In this document: positions 1 through 7,889 of the stretch, one piece after another
How positions within the stretch are numbered: position 1 is the first letter of the stretch
How the letters are laid out: every line of letters starts with the position of its first letter
Origin: JAGTRP01 sp050259815
Lineage (GTDB): Bacteria; Pseudomonadota; Gammaproteobacteria; Burkholderiales; Rhodocyclaceae
Assembly (NCBI GenBank): GCA_050259815.1
Contig: JBLNBI010000027.1
Coordinates: forward strand, 1-14,809
Reading direction: 5' to 3'
DNA length: 14,809 nucleotides
Notes under the pieces: generated by a model
Databases searched by the model: none
Told to the model about the DNA's origin: nothing
Seen by the model: the letters and a program-made list of their open reading frames with translations, nothing else
Position numbers and translations under genes: made by a program

Positions 1-1104
1 CTGGAGCAGGAGAAGCACGCCGGCCGCATCGGCCAGCACCGTCCCTTCCTGCGGGGCGGCATCTGGCGCAATTTCCTGTCCCGCTACCCGGAGGCCAACT
101 GGGCCCACAAGCGCATGCAGGGCCTCTCCGACCGCCTGGCCGCCCAGCCCCGCCACAGCCCCGCCCTCACCGCCCGGCTCTACAAGGCCCAGGCCAACGA
201 CGCCTACTGGCACGGTCTGTTCGGCGGCCTCTACCTGCCCCACCTGCGACGGGCGGTGTGGAACAACATCGCGGCCCTGGAGGCGGAACTGGACCGCCGC
301 CAGCCCCGTCCGGCAATCGAGCAGGGGGACTTCGACCTGGACGGCCGCGTCGAGACCGCCTGCCACGATGCAAAGCTCCAGGTGGTGGTGCGGGACGACG
401 GCCTGGCCGCCGCCCGGGAACTGATCAGCTATCCCCTCTCCCACAATTTCGGCGACACCCTCTGCCGCTACCGGGAGCACTACCACGACAGGATTTCCCA
501 GGGGGCCAGCCGGGAGCACCAGGGCGACGGCATCGCCTCCGCCCACGACATCGTGCGCTTCAAGGACCCGGTGGCCCCGGAGGACATCATCCCGGATACC
601 CTGCCCCGGGCCCTCTGGCTGGATTTCATCGATGAGCAGCCCCTGGTGGATTACGTACCGGACGAGAAGCAGGCGCTCACTTATCATCGCTCCGGAGTCG
701 AGAAGCGCTATGAGCTCGCCGACGGCCGGCTCACCGTGACCTGGCGCTTCACCGCCCTGGCCGGCCGCCGCTTCGCCACCGTCCTCAACCTCGCCATGCC
801 GAGCTGCGACGGATTCCTGGGCCGCTACGTCCTGGCCGACGGCAGCATCCCGGGCGGCTTCGGCCAACCCCTGGAACAAAACGACGCCCGCAAGCTCAAG
901 CTGGAGGACGGCGTCCTGGGCGGTGCCGTGGAAATCGCCCTCGGCGACCCGGCCAACCTCCGGGGCCGTCCCCACCGTACCGTTTCCCAATCGGAAGCCG
1001 GATTCGAGAAAATAATGCAGGCGGTCGAGCTGACCTTCGCCTGGGACATCCCCGGCGACGACTTCGTCCTGACCTGCCAATTCAACGTTCAGCCCCAGCC
1101 CTGA
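1..1104 (+). CDS. GH57 4-alpha-glucanotransferase / alpha-amylase, C-terminal part (5' truncated by window edge)
   Basis: The frame is open from base 1 and gives about 367 residues; the start and the N-terminal catalytic barrel lie outside the window. The visible part begins in the central helical region (DUF1925-like), with YPEANWAHKRM followed by AQANDAYWHGLFGGLYLPHL, closely resembling the equivalent segment of archaeal GH57 4-alpha-glucanotransferases as I recall them. The remaining ~250 residues match the C-terminal beta-sandwich (DUF1926-like) expected of that subfamily. GH57 enzymes cleave or transfer alpha-1,4-glucan chains; the catalytic Glu/Asp pair is upstream, so activity cannot be verified. 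No secretion signal can be judged. The stop is 2 bases before glgP, suggesting translational coupling and a role in intracellular glucan turnover. Amylase, glucanotransferase and other GH57 activities cannot be told apart from this fragment. Confidence 0.88.
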   Translation: MEQEKHAGRIGQHRPFLRGGIWRNFLSRYPEANWAHKRMQGLSDRLAAQPRHSPALTARLYKAQANDAYWHGLFGGLYLPHLRRAVWNNIAALEAELDRRQPRPAIEQGDFDLDGRVETACHDAKLQVVVRDDGLAAARELISYPLSHNFGDTLCRYREHYHDRISQGASREHQGDGIASAHDIVRFKDPVAPEDIIPDTLPRALWLDFIDEQPLVDYVPDEKQALTYHRSGVEKRYELADGRLTVTWRFTALAGRRFATVLNLAMPSCDGFLGRYVLADGSIPGGFGQPLEQNDARKLKLEDGVLGGAVEIALGDPANLRGRPHRTVSQSEAGFEKIMQAVELTFAWDIPGDDFVLTCQFNVQPQP

Positions 1105-1106
1105 CC

Positions 1107-3668
1107 ATGACCGGAAAAATCTACCAACTCGAAGTCAATCCCCAGATTCCCCCGCGCCTGGAACGGCTGGAGGAAATGGCCAACAACCTTTGGTACAGCT
1201 GGGACCGTCCCACCCGGGCCGTCTTTTCCAGCCTTTCCCGGGCCCTGTGGGCCGCCGTGGGCCACAACCCCAAGGCCTTCCTGAAGCGGGTGGACCAGAA
1301 ACGCCTGGAATCCGCCGCCGAGAACCCGGTCTTCCTGGGGTCCCTCAACCGGGTACTGTCGGCCTACGACACCTACCATGAGCTGGAGGCCACCCAGCAC
1401 AGCCGCCTCTTCCAGGAAGACGACCTGATCGCCTATTTCTGCGCCGAATTCGGCTTCCACGAAAGCCTGCCCATCTATTCCGGCGGCCTCGGCATCCTGG
1501 CGGGCGACCACTGCAAGGCGGCGAGCGACCTGGGCCTGCCCTTCGTGGGCGTCGGCCTCCTCTACCGCCAGGGCTATTTCCACCAGTCCCTGGACGCGGA
1601 CGGCGGCCAGCATGCCACCTACAGCGATTCCGATTTCGACGACCTGCCGGTGAATCCCGTCCTCGACGCCGAGGGCAGGCACATCCAGGTGGGCGTGGAC
1701 ATGCCCGGCCGTATCGTCCAGGCCCGGGTGTGGGACGCCAAGGTCGGCCATGTCCGCCTCATCCTCCTGGACACCTGGCTCCCCGAGAATTCCGAGCATG
1801 ACCGGGACATCACCCACCGGCTCTACGGCGGCGACAAGAACACCCGCATCGAGCAGGAAATCCTCCTGGGGGTGGGCGGCGTCCGCGCCCTGGCGGCCGT
1901 CGGCCTGAAGCCCACCGTCTGGCACATCAACGAGGGCCACGCCGCCTTCCTGGTGCTGGAGCGCATCCGGGGGCTGGTGAAGAACGGCATCGACTATGCC
2001 GCCGCCCTGGAGGCGGTGGCCGCCAACGTGGTGTTCACCACCCACACCCCGGTGCCGGCGGGCCACGACCATTTCTCGGCGGACATGATCCGGCACTATT
2101 TCCACAACTGGTGCCAGGAACTCAACCTGCCGCCGGAAACCCTGGTGGCCCTGGGCGCCGAGCCCGGCCAGCCGGATTTCAACATGACGGCGCTGGCCAT
2201 CCGCGGCTCCCGCTACCAGAACGGCGTCTCCCGCATCCACGGCGACGTTTCCGCCCGCATCTGCGCCCACCTGTGGCCCCAGATCTCGCCGGAAGAGAAC
2301 CCCATGGACTACGTCACCAATGGCGTCCATATCCCCACCTTCCTGGCCACCGAGTGGTACGAGACCTTCGACCGCTACCTGGGGGTGGGCTGGCACCAGC
2401 GCCAGACCGACGCCGGCTGCTGGGACGGCATCCACCGCATTCCGGACCAGACCTTCTGGAGCATCCGCCAGCTGCTGAAATCCCAGCTCCTGCACCTGGT
2501 GCGGGACCGGATGCGGGTTCAGCACTTCCGCAACCAGGGCTCCCCCGCCCACCTGGACCGGCTCCTCAAACTGGCCGACCCGGCCAAGCCCAATGTGCTG
2601 ACCATCGGCTTCGCCCGCCGCTTCGCCACCTACAAGCGGGCCGCCCTCCTCTTCCAGGACCCCCAGTGGCTGCAGGAGATCATCTCCGACGCGGACCGGC
2701 CGGTGCTCTTCCTCTTCGCCGGCAAGGCCCACCCGGCGGACCAGCCGGGCCAGGAGATCATCCGCCGCATCGCCGAGATGGCGAAACGCCCGGAATTCGA
2801 GGGCCGCATCCTGCTGGTGGAAGGCTACGACCTGCACCTCTCCCGCCGCCTGGTCACCGGGGTGGACGTGTGGCTCAACAACCCCATCTATCCCCTGGAG
2901 GCCTCGGGCACTTCGGGCATGAAGGCCGCCATGAACGGCGCCCTCAACCTGTCCGTCCTGGACGGCTGGTGGGGCGAGGGCTACGACGCCGACCATGGCG
3001 AAGCCAACGGCTGGGCCATCAAGCCTGCCTCCGGCACCCTGGACGATGCCCGCCGGGACGCCGAGGAGGCCCGCACCCTGTACGAAATCCTCCAGGACCA
3101 GGTCATCCCCACCTATTACCGCACCGGCCCCATGGGCTATTCGCCGGAGTGGGTGGCCATGGCTAAGCGTTCCATCGCCACCATCACCCCCCGCTTCAAC
3201 GTCAATCGGATGGTGGGGGAGTACGTCCAGAAGTTCTACACCCAGGCAGCCCAGCATGGCCGGCGTTACGCCGCCGATTCCTACGCCCCCGCCCGCTCCG
3301 TCGCCGAGTGGAAGGCCCGGGTCCGCGCCGCCTGGCCCGGGGTGCGGCTGAACCGTCTGGATACGCCGGCGCGGCGCATCACTTTCGGCGCTCCCCTGCG
3401 CATCGAGGTGGCGGTGCAGTTGAACGGCCTCGCCCCCGAGGACGTGACGGTGGAGGCCCTGTTCGGCCGCCCGGCCAGCGATCACCTGTCCGGCAAGCCG
3501 CGCCACTACGCCTTGACCCACACCGGCACCACCGCCGGGGGCGAACACCTCTTCTCCATTGACTTCACCCCCGAGCAGTGCGGCAAGCTGGAATACCAGA
3601 TTCGGGCTTATCCTTCGCATCCCCTGCTCACCCACAAGTTCGAAACCGGCCTGATGGTATGGCTATGA
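1107..3668 (+). CDS. glgP: Alpha-glucan (glycogen/maltodextrin) phosphorylase, GT35
   Basis: The 853-residue protein releases glucose-1-phosphate from the non-reducing ends of alpha-1,4-glucans, using PLP and phosphate. The first ~100 residues form the DUF3417-type N-terminus (MTGKIYQLEVNPQIPPRLER, NNLWYSWD), marking the alpha-glucan phosphorylase subfamily seen in many bacteria rather than the E. coli GlgP/MalP type. Family landmarks include FGFHESLPIYSGGLGILAGD (about residues 115-135), WHINEGHAAF, FTTHTPVPAGHD, GFARRFATYKR, and the PLP site GTSGMKAAMNGALN with the Schiff-base lysine at Lys606. The ATG at 1107 follows the GH57 stop by 2 bases and has no clear Shine-Dalgarno, which fits reinitiation. 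The stop overlaps the pgi start (ATGA, 3665-3668). The length is normal and no damage is seen. Confidence 0.96.
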   Translation: MTGKIYQLEVNPQIPPRLERLEEMANNLWYSWDRPTRAVFSSLSRALWAAVGHNPKAFLKRVDQKRLESAAENPVFLGSLNRVLSAYDTYHELEATQHSRLFQEDDLIAYFCAEFGFHESLPIYSGGLGILAGDHCKAASDLGLPFVGVGLLYRQGYFHQSLDADGGQHATYSDSDFDDLPVNPVLDAEGRHIQVGVDMPGRIVQARVWDAKVGHVRLILLDTWLPENSEHDRDITHRLYGGDKNTRIEQEILLGVGGVRALAAVGLKPTVWHINEGHAAFLVLERIRGLVKNGIDYAAALEAVAANVVFTTHTPVPAGHDHFSADMIRHYFHNWCQELNLPPETLVALGAEPGQPDFNMTALAIRGSRYQNGVSRIHGDVSARICAHLWPQISPEENPMDYVTNGVHIPTFLATEWYETFDRYLGVGWHQRQTDAGCWDGIHRIPDQTFWSIRQLLKSQLLHLVRDRMRVQHFRNQGSPAHLDRLLKLADPAKPNVLTIGFARRFATYKRAALLFQDPQWLQEIISDADRPVLFLFAGKAHPADQPGQEIIRRIAEMAKRPEFEGRILLVEGYDLHLSRRLVTGVDVWLNNPIYPLEASGTSGMKAAMNGALNLSVLDGWWGEGYDADHGEANGWAIKPASGTLDDARRDAEEARTLYEILQDQVIPTYYRTGPMGYSPEWVAMAKRSIATITPRFNVNRMVGEYVQKFYTQAAQHGRRYAADSYAPARSVAEWKARVRAAWPGVRLNRLDTPARRITFGAPLRIEVAVQLNGLAPEDVTVEALFGRPASDHLSGKPRHYALTHTGTTAGGEHLFSIDFTPEQCGKLEYQIRAYPSHPLLTHKFETGLMVWL

Positions 3669-5260
3669 ATATCGTCCAAACTCCGGCATGGCAGGCCCTG
3701 GCCGCCCATGTCGACACCCTGCGCCCCCGGCATCTGCGGGACCTGTTCGCCGCCGACCCGCAGCGCTTCGACAACCTCTCCCTGCGCCACGACGGCCTGC
3801 TCCTGGATTTCTCCAAGCAGCGGGTGACCGCCGAGACCCTGGGCCTCCTCCACCGCCTGGCGGCCACCGCCGACGTAACCGGCTGGGCGGCCCGGATGCG
3901 GGCCGGGGAAAAGATCAACCACACCGAAGACCGTGCGGTCCTCCATACCGCCCTGCGCGCCCTGGCGGGCAGCCCCGATGCCCGGCCGGAGGTGGCCGCC
4001 GTCCTGGCCCGTATGCAGTCCTTCTGCAACCGCATCCACGAGGAATACTGGCGGGGCTTTTCCGGCCAGCGCATCACCGACGTGGTGAATATCGGCATCG
4101 GCGGCTCGGACCTGGGCCCCCGCATGGCGACCCGGGCCCTGGCCGCCCGCCAGCAGCCCGATCTGAAAGTCCATTTCGTCTCCAACGTGGACGGCGCCGA
4201 CCTGGCGGTGACCCTGGACGGGCTCAACCCCCGCACCACCCTGTTCATCGTCGCCAGCAAGACCTTCACCACCCTGGAGACCATGGCCAACGCCCGCACC
4301 GCCCGGGAGTGGCTGGTGGCGGCCGCCGGCAGCCGGGAGGCGGTAGCCAGGCACTTCGTTGCCGTTTCCACCAATCTCCAGGCCACCACCGAATTCGGCA
4401 TCGCCCCGGAAAACGTCTTCGAGTTCTGGGACTGGGTGGGCGGCCGCTTCTCCCTGTGGTCCGCCATCGGCCTGCCCCTGGCCCTGGCCATCGGCTACCC
4501 GCAGTTCGAGGAATTGCTGGCCGGCGCCCACGACATGGACGAACACTTCTTCACCGCTCCGCCGGAGAAGAACCTCCCCCTGACCCTGGCCCTCCTGGCC
4601 CTGTGGAATACCGACTTCCTGGGCTCTGCCATCCATGCCGTCCTGCCCTATAGCCAGTCCCTGGCCCTGCTGCCCGCCCATCTCCAGCAGCTGGAAATGG
4701 AAAGCAACGGCAAGCAGGTGAACCGGGACGGCCAGCCGGTGGGCGTGGATACGAATCCCATTCTTTGGGGGGAAGCCGGCACCAACGGCCAGCACTCCTT
4801 CTACCAGCTCATCCACCAGGGCGGACGGACCATCCCCTGCGACTTCATCGCCCTGCGGGAGGCCGACTACCCCCTGCCCGGCCACCACGAGCAGCTCCTG
4901 GCCAACTGTTTCGCCCAGTCGGCAGCCCTGGCCTTCGGCCAGACGGAAGCCGAGGTGCGGGCGGCCGGCGTTCCGGAGTCCCTGGTACCCTACAAGGTTT
5001 TCCCGGGCAACCAGCCTTCCAGCACCCTGCTCCTGCCGGACCTCTCCCCTTTCACCCTGGGTCAGTTGGTGGCCCTCTACGAGCACAAGGTGTTCTGCCT
5101 GGGCGCCCTGTGGGGCCTCAATTCCTTCGACCAATGGGGTGTGGAACTGGGCAAGCAGCTGGCCGGAAAACTCACCCCGGTCATCTCCGGGGACCGGGAG
5201 CCCGTCGGCTTCGACGCCTCCACCCGCGGCCTCATCGCCGCCCTGAGGAGCCGGCCATGA
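3665..5260 (+). CDS. pgi: Glucose-6-phosphate isomerase
   Basis: The 531-residue cytosolic enzyme interconverts glucose-6-phosphate and fructose-6-phosphate. The substrate-binding segment NIGIGGSDLGP, the family signature GGRFSLWSAIGLPLAL, and the C-terminal signature with NSFDQWGVELGK are all present. Catalytic residues by family analogy are Glu346 (ESNGK), His377 (GQHSF) and Lys497 (GVELGK). I chose the ATG at 3665, which forms an ATGA overlap with the glgP stop; an in-frame ATG at 3659 (Met-Ala-Met) is an equally possible start inside the glgP end. No Shine-Dalgarno is obvious, so coupling to glgP translation is likely. Its place between glgP and glgA ties glucan-derived hexose phosphate to glycolysis and gluconeogenesis. 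The length is close to the ~549 residues of E. coli Pgi and the gene looks intact. Confidence 0.97.
   Translation: MNIVQTPAWQALAAHVDTLRPRHLRDLFAADPQRFDNLSLRHDGLLLDFSKQRVTAETLGLLHRLAATADVTGWAARMRAGEKINHTEDRAVLHTALRALAGSPDARPEVAAVLARMQSFCNRIHEEYWRGFSGQRITDVVNIGIGGSDLGPRMATRALAARQQPDLKVHFVSNVDGADLAVTLDGLNPRTTLFIVASKTFTTLETMANARTAREWLVAAAGSREAVARHFVAVSTNLQATTEFGIAPENVFEFWDWVGGRFSLWSAIGLPLALAIGYPQFEELLAGAHDMDEHFFTAPPEKNLPLTLALLALWNTDFLGSAIHAVLPYSQSLALLPAHLQQLEMESNGKQVNRDGQPVGVDTNPILWGEAGTNGQHSFYQLIHQGGRTIPCDFIALREADYPLPGHHEQLLANCFAQSAALAFGQTEAEVRAAGVPESLVPYKVFPGNQPSSTLLLPDLSPFTLGQLVALYEHKVFCLGALWGLNSFDQWGVELGKQLAGKLTPVISGDREPVGFDASTRGLIAALRSRP
5245..5250 (+). promoter_or_regulatory. Ribosome binding site of glgA inside the pgi 3' end
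   Basis: GAGGAG lies 6 bases before the ATG at 5257. It supports that start even though the same frame is open far upstream inside pgi. Confidence 0.7.
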
Positions 5261-6714
5261 GCCGCCTCGCCGTCCTCTTCGCCACCTCCGAGATGGCCCC
5301 CTGGGTGAAGACCGGGGGACTGGGGGACGTAGCCGCCGCCCTGCCGGCCGCCCTGGACAAGGCCCGCCAGGACGTGCGGGTCCTCCTGCCCTGCTACCCT
5401 GCCCTGCGGGAGGCCTTCCCGGAGGCGACGGAAGTCGCCTCCCTGCCTTCCCTGGCCCCGGCCCTGCCCCCCGCCCGGCTGCTGGCCGCCGACAACGGCG
5501 GCGTGCCGCTCCTGCTGCTGGACTGCCCGCCCCTCTATGATCGGCCGGGCAATCCCTACCTCAATCCCCAGGGCCACGACTGGGACGACAACGCCATCCG
5601 CTTCGGGCTCCTGTCCCGAGTGGCGGCCCTCCTGGGCCAGAGCCATTCGCCCCTGGGCTGGCGGCCGGACGTGGTCCACGTGAACGACTGGCAGACCGCC
5701 CTGGCACCCGCCTACCTCCATTACGAGGGCGGCGCCCCCAGCGTGGTGACGGTGCACAACATCGCCTTCCAGGGCTGCTTCGGCCACGACCTGCTCCACG
5801 GCCTGGGGCTGCCGGAACGGGCTTGGCGCTTCGACGGGGTCGAGTACCACGGCAATCTGTCCTTCCTGAAGGCCGGCCTCCAATTTGCCCAGCAGATTTC
5901 CACGGTCAGCCCCACCTACGCCAAGGAAATCCAGGATCCCCACTTCGGCTACGGCCTGGCGCCCCTGCTCCGTTTCCGCGCCAATGCCCTGCGGGGCATC
6001 CTCAACGGCATCGACACCGATATCTGGAATCCGGCCACCGACCCGGCCCTGGAATTCCCCTACGCCGCCAACCGCCTGGCCGCCAAGCGCCAGAACAAGG
6101 CCGCCCTCCAGACCCTGCTGGGCCTGGAGGTGCGGGATGACCTGCCCCTTTTCGGCGCCGTCAGCCGCCTCACCCACCAGAAGGGCCTGGACCTGCTCCT
6201 GACCCTGGGCGAGGGCATCGCCCAGCTCCCGGGGCAGCTCGCCCTGCTGGGCAGCGGCGAGAAGGAACTGGAAGCCGGCTTCCGGCAACTGGCCGAAGCC
6301 CATCCCGGCCAGGTTTCCGTCACCCTCGGCTTCAACGAGACCCTGGCCCACCGCATCGAGGGGGGTGCCGACATTTTCCTGATGCCCTCCCGCTTCGAGC
6401 CCTGCGGCCTCAACCAGATGTACAGCCTGGCCTACGGCACGCCGCCCCTGGTGCGCGCCACCGGCGGCCTGGCGGACACGGTGGTGGATACCAACGACCA
6501 GACCCTCCTGGACAAGACGGCCAACGGCTTCGTCTTCCACGACGCCACGCCCCATGCCCTGTGGCTGACCATGGAGCGGGCCGCCGAGACCTGGAAGGAC
6601 CGCCGCGCCTGGCAGCGTCTCCAGCAGAACGGCATGCGCCGCGATTTTTCCTGGCGGCAGGCGGCCGGCGAGTACGTGACGCTCTATAGGGACGCGCTCG
6701 CCGCTATGGTTTAA
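5257..6714 (+). CDS. glgA: Glycogen synthase (ADP-glucose type, GT5)
   Basis: The 485-residue enzyme transfers glucose from ADP-glucose to the non-reducing end of an alpha-1,4-glucan. The N-terminal GT5 domain opens with LFATSEMAPWVKTGGLGDV; Lys18 of KTGGL is the conserved ADP-glucose-binding lysine. It also contains HVNDWQTALAPAYL and TVHNIAFQG. The C-terminal GT-B half has GAVSRLTHQKGLDLL, a glucan synthase GSGEKELE segment, and the conserved PSRFEPCGLNQMYSLAYGT motif with Glu381, equivalent to E. coli Glu377. The start at 5257 overlaps the pgi stop (ATGA) and has a good ribosome binding site; the ~164 in-frame codons upstream lie in pgi and do not resemble GT5. The gene ends in tandem in-frame stops, TAA TAG (6712-6717). 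No glgC or glgB lies in the window, so ADP-glucose supply and branching must be encoded elsewhere. Confidence 0.97.
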   Translation: MSRLAVLFATSEMAPWVKTGGLGDVAAALPAALDKARQDVRVLLPCYPALREAFPEATEVASLPSLAPALPPARLLAADNGGVPLLLLDCPPLYDRPGNPYLNPQGHDWDDNAIRFGLLSRVAALLGQSHSPLGWRPDVVHVNDWQTALAPAYLHYEGGAPSVVTVHNIAFQGCFGHDLLHGLGLPERAWRFDGVEYHGNLSFLKAGLQFAQQISTVSPTYAKEIQDPHFGYGLAPLLRFRANALRGILNGIDTDIWNPATDPALEFPYAANRLAAKRQNKAALQTLLGLEVRDDLPLFGAVSRLTHQKGLDLLLTLGEGIAQLPGQLALLGSGEKELEAGFRQLAEAHPGQVSVTLGFNETLAHRIEGGADIFLMPSRFEPCGLNQMYSLAYGTPPLVRATGGLADTVVDTNDQTLLDKTANGFVFHDATPHALWLTMERAAETWKDRRAWQRLQQNGMRRDFSWRQAAGEYVTLYRDALAAMV

Positions 6715-6722
6715 TAGCGGCC

Positions 6723-7214
6723 ATGCCGAAACTGACCCTCGTCGTCGCCATTGCCAAAAACCGCGTCATCGGGCGCGACAACCAGCTCCCCTGGCACCTG
6801 CCGGAGGACCTGGCCCATTTCAAGGCCGTCACCCTGGGCCATCCGGTCCTGATGGGACGGAAGACCTGGGAATCCCTGCCCCCCCGCTTCCGCCCCCTGC
6901 CCGGCCGGCGCAACATCGTCATCACCCGGCAGACGGGCTACGAGGCCCCCGGGGCCGAAGTGGCCGCTTCCGTCCAGGCCGCCCTGGCCCTGGCCGGCGA
7001 CGACGTGGTGTGCTGCATCGGCGGCGCCGAGATTTTCGCCGCCACCCTGCCCCTGGCCGACACCCTGGAAGTCACCGAGGTGGACCTGGAGCCCGAAGGC
7101 GACACCTGGTTCCCGGCCATCTCCCCGTCCGAGTGGCGGGAAGCCGCCCGGGAGACCCACGTGGGCCAGGGCGGCATCGGCTACGCATTCGTCACCTACA
7201 AACGCATTCCCTAA
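6723..7214 (+). CDS. folA: Dihydrofolate reductase
   Basis: The 163-residue cytosolic enzyme reduces dihydrofolate to tetrahydrofolate with NADPH, supplying one-carbon metabolism and thymidylate synthesis. The N-terminal strand VVAIAKNRVIG, the Met20-loop region DNQLPWHLPEDLAHFK with the active-site acid Asp29 (equivalent to E. coli Asp27), the NADPH-binding MGRKTWESLP and CIGGAEIF motifs, and a C-terminal strand ending YAFVTYKR are all in family order. The length is typical for chromosomal DHFR. The gene starts 8 bases after the glgA stop and has no strong Shine-Dalgarno, so it is probably read as the last gene of the glucan transcript, although it has no metabolic link to it. It does not look like a plasmid trimethoprim-resistance type, judged by motif pattern only. 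Confidence 0.97.
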   Translation: MPKLTLVVAIAKNRVIGRDNQLPWHLPEDLAHFKAVTLGHPVLMGRKTWESLPPRFRPLPGRRNIVITRQTGYEAPGAEVAASVQAALALAGDDVVCCIGGAEIFAATLPLADTLEVTEVDLEPEGDTWFPAISPSEWREAARETHVGQGGIGYAFVTYKRIP

Positions 7215-7222
7215 AAGTTTTC

Positions 7223-7229
7223 AGGAGGT
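7223..7229 (+). promoter_or_regulatory. Consensus Shine-Dalgarno of the DUF4337 gene
   Basis: AGGAGGT sits 6 bases before the ATG at 7236. It is the strongest ribosome binding site in the window and contrasts with the weak or coupled starts of the genes before it. No -10/-35 pair is evident in the 21-base gap after folA. Confidence 0.85.
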
Positions 7230-7235
7230 AACCCC

Positions 7236-7808
7236 ATGTCCGGACACGGTTTCCACGTCCACGGCCCCCATGATCATGCGGTCGAGCACGCCAGCCACGG
7301 CGGCGACAATTTCGCATCCAAGATCGCCGTCATGACCGCCATCCTGTCCACGGTAGGCGCCCTGTTCGCCTACGAGGGCGGCGCCACCCAGAACGACGCC
7401 CTGCTCCACAAGAACGCCGCAGCCATCAAGAAGACGGAAGCGTCCAACCACTGGAACTACTACCAGGCCAAGAGCAACAAGCAGAACCTGGCCGAACTGG
7501 CCGTGGCCCTGAACGAGGGCGAGAAGAAGGCCCGCTACCAGCAGGAAGTGGAACGCTACAAATCCGAGAAGGCCGACATCAAGAAGGAAGCCGAGGCCCT
7601 GGAGGAAGAGGTCAAGGAGTTCAACCACAAGAGCGACGAGGCCATGCACCTGCACCACCGCTGGGCCCAGGCCATGACCGCCATCCAGATCGCCATCTCC
7701 ATGGCCGCCATCACCCTGCTTTCCCGCAAGAAGTGGCTGAACTACGTGACCTACACGGCGGCCGGCGCCGGCGGCATCCTGGCGGCGCTGGCCCTGGCGC
7801 ATATCTGA
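7236..7808 (+). CDS. DUF4337 family membrane protein
   Basis: The 190-residue protein has no known function. The N-terminus is histidine-rich (seven His in the first 21 residues). A hydrophobic segment follows at ~29-48 (KIAVMTAILSTVGALFAYEGG), then a long charged helical, probably coiled-coil, region at ~55-140 rich in Lys/Glu (KTEASNHWNYYQAKS, ALEEEVKEF). Two hydrophobic segments at ~146-163 and ~168-189 complete it, separated by SRKKW. Three membrane passes with a soluble coiled coil between the first and second is the layout I recall for DUF4337, and the KTEASxxWNYYQAKS segment is characteristic. It follows folA by 21 bases with a strong ribosome binding site and precedes the bidirectional terminator, so it is last in the rightward block. 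The His cluster could bind metal, which is inference only. Confidence 0.85.
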   Translation: MSGHGFHVHGPHDHAVEHASHGGDNFASKIAVMTAILSTVGALFAYEGGATQNDALLHKNAAAIKKTEASNHWNYYQAKSNKQNLAELAVALNEGEKKARYQQEVERYKSEKADIKKEAEALEEEVKEFNHKSDEAMHLHHRWAQAMTAIQIAISMAAITLLSRKKWLNYVTYTAAGAGGILAALALAHI

Positions 7809-7842
7809 GGCGGAATCGACTCTACGTCCAACTTGCTTGGAT

Positions 7843-7877
7843 ATGAAAACGGCCCGGGCACTCCGGGCCGTTTTCAT
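7843..7877. terminator. Bidirectional rho-independent terminator
   Basis: A perfect 15-bp inverted repeat (7843-7857 with 7863-7877) flanks a 5-base loop. The stem is GC-rich in its upper part, with AAAA on the left and TTTT on the right base, followed by CATTTG. It lies 34 bases after the DUF4337 stop and 12 bases beyond the stop of the leftward DUF2970 gene, so it can end both converging transcripts. Confidence 0.9.
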
Positions 7878-7889
7878 TTGGCGGCCGGA

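Noticed and set aside
1089..3635. 848-codon open frame antisense to glgP
   Set aside because: It mirrors glgP almost end to end and has a Gly/Val/Ala/His-rich composition without domains. In GC-rich genes the antisense frame lacks stops by codon bias. glgP motifs are unmistakable.
4765..5256. Upstream in-frame extension of glgA inside pgi
   Set aside because: It is an open frame only. It is Pro/Arg/Gly-rich and unrelated to glycogen synthase; the start at 5257 has a ribosome site and matches the family N-terminus.
3608..6555. Long antisense open frames opposite pgi and glgA (3608-5134, 5077-6555)
   Set aside because: Low-complexity shadow products with no domain or ribosome site. The sense frames have complete families.
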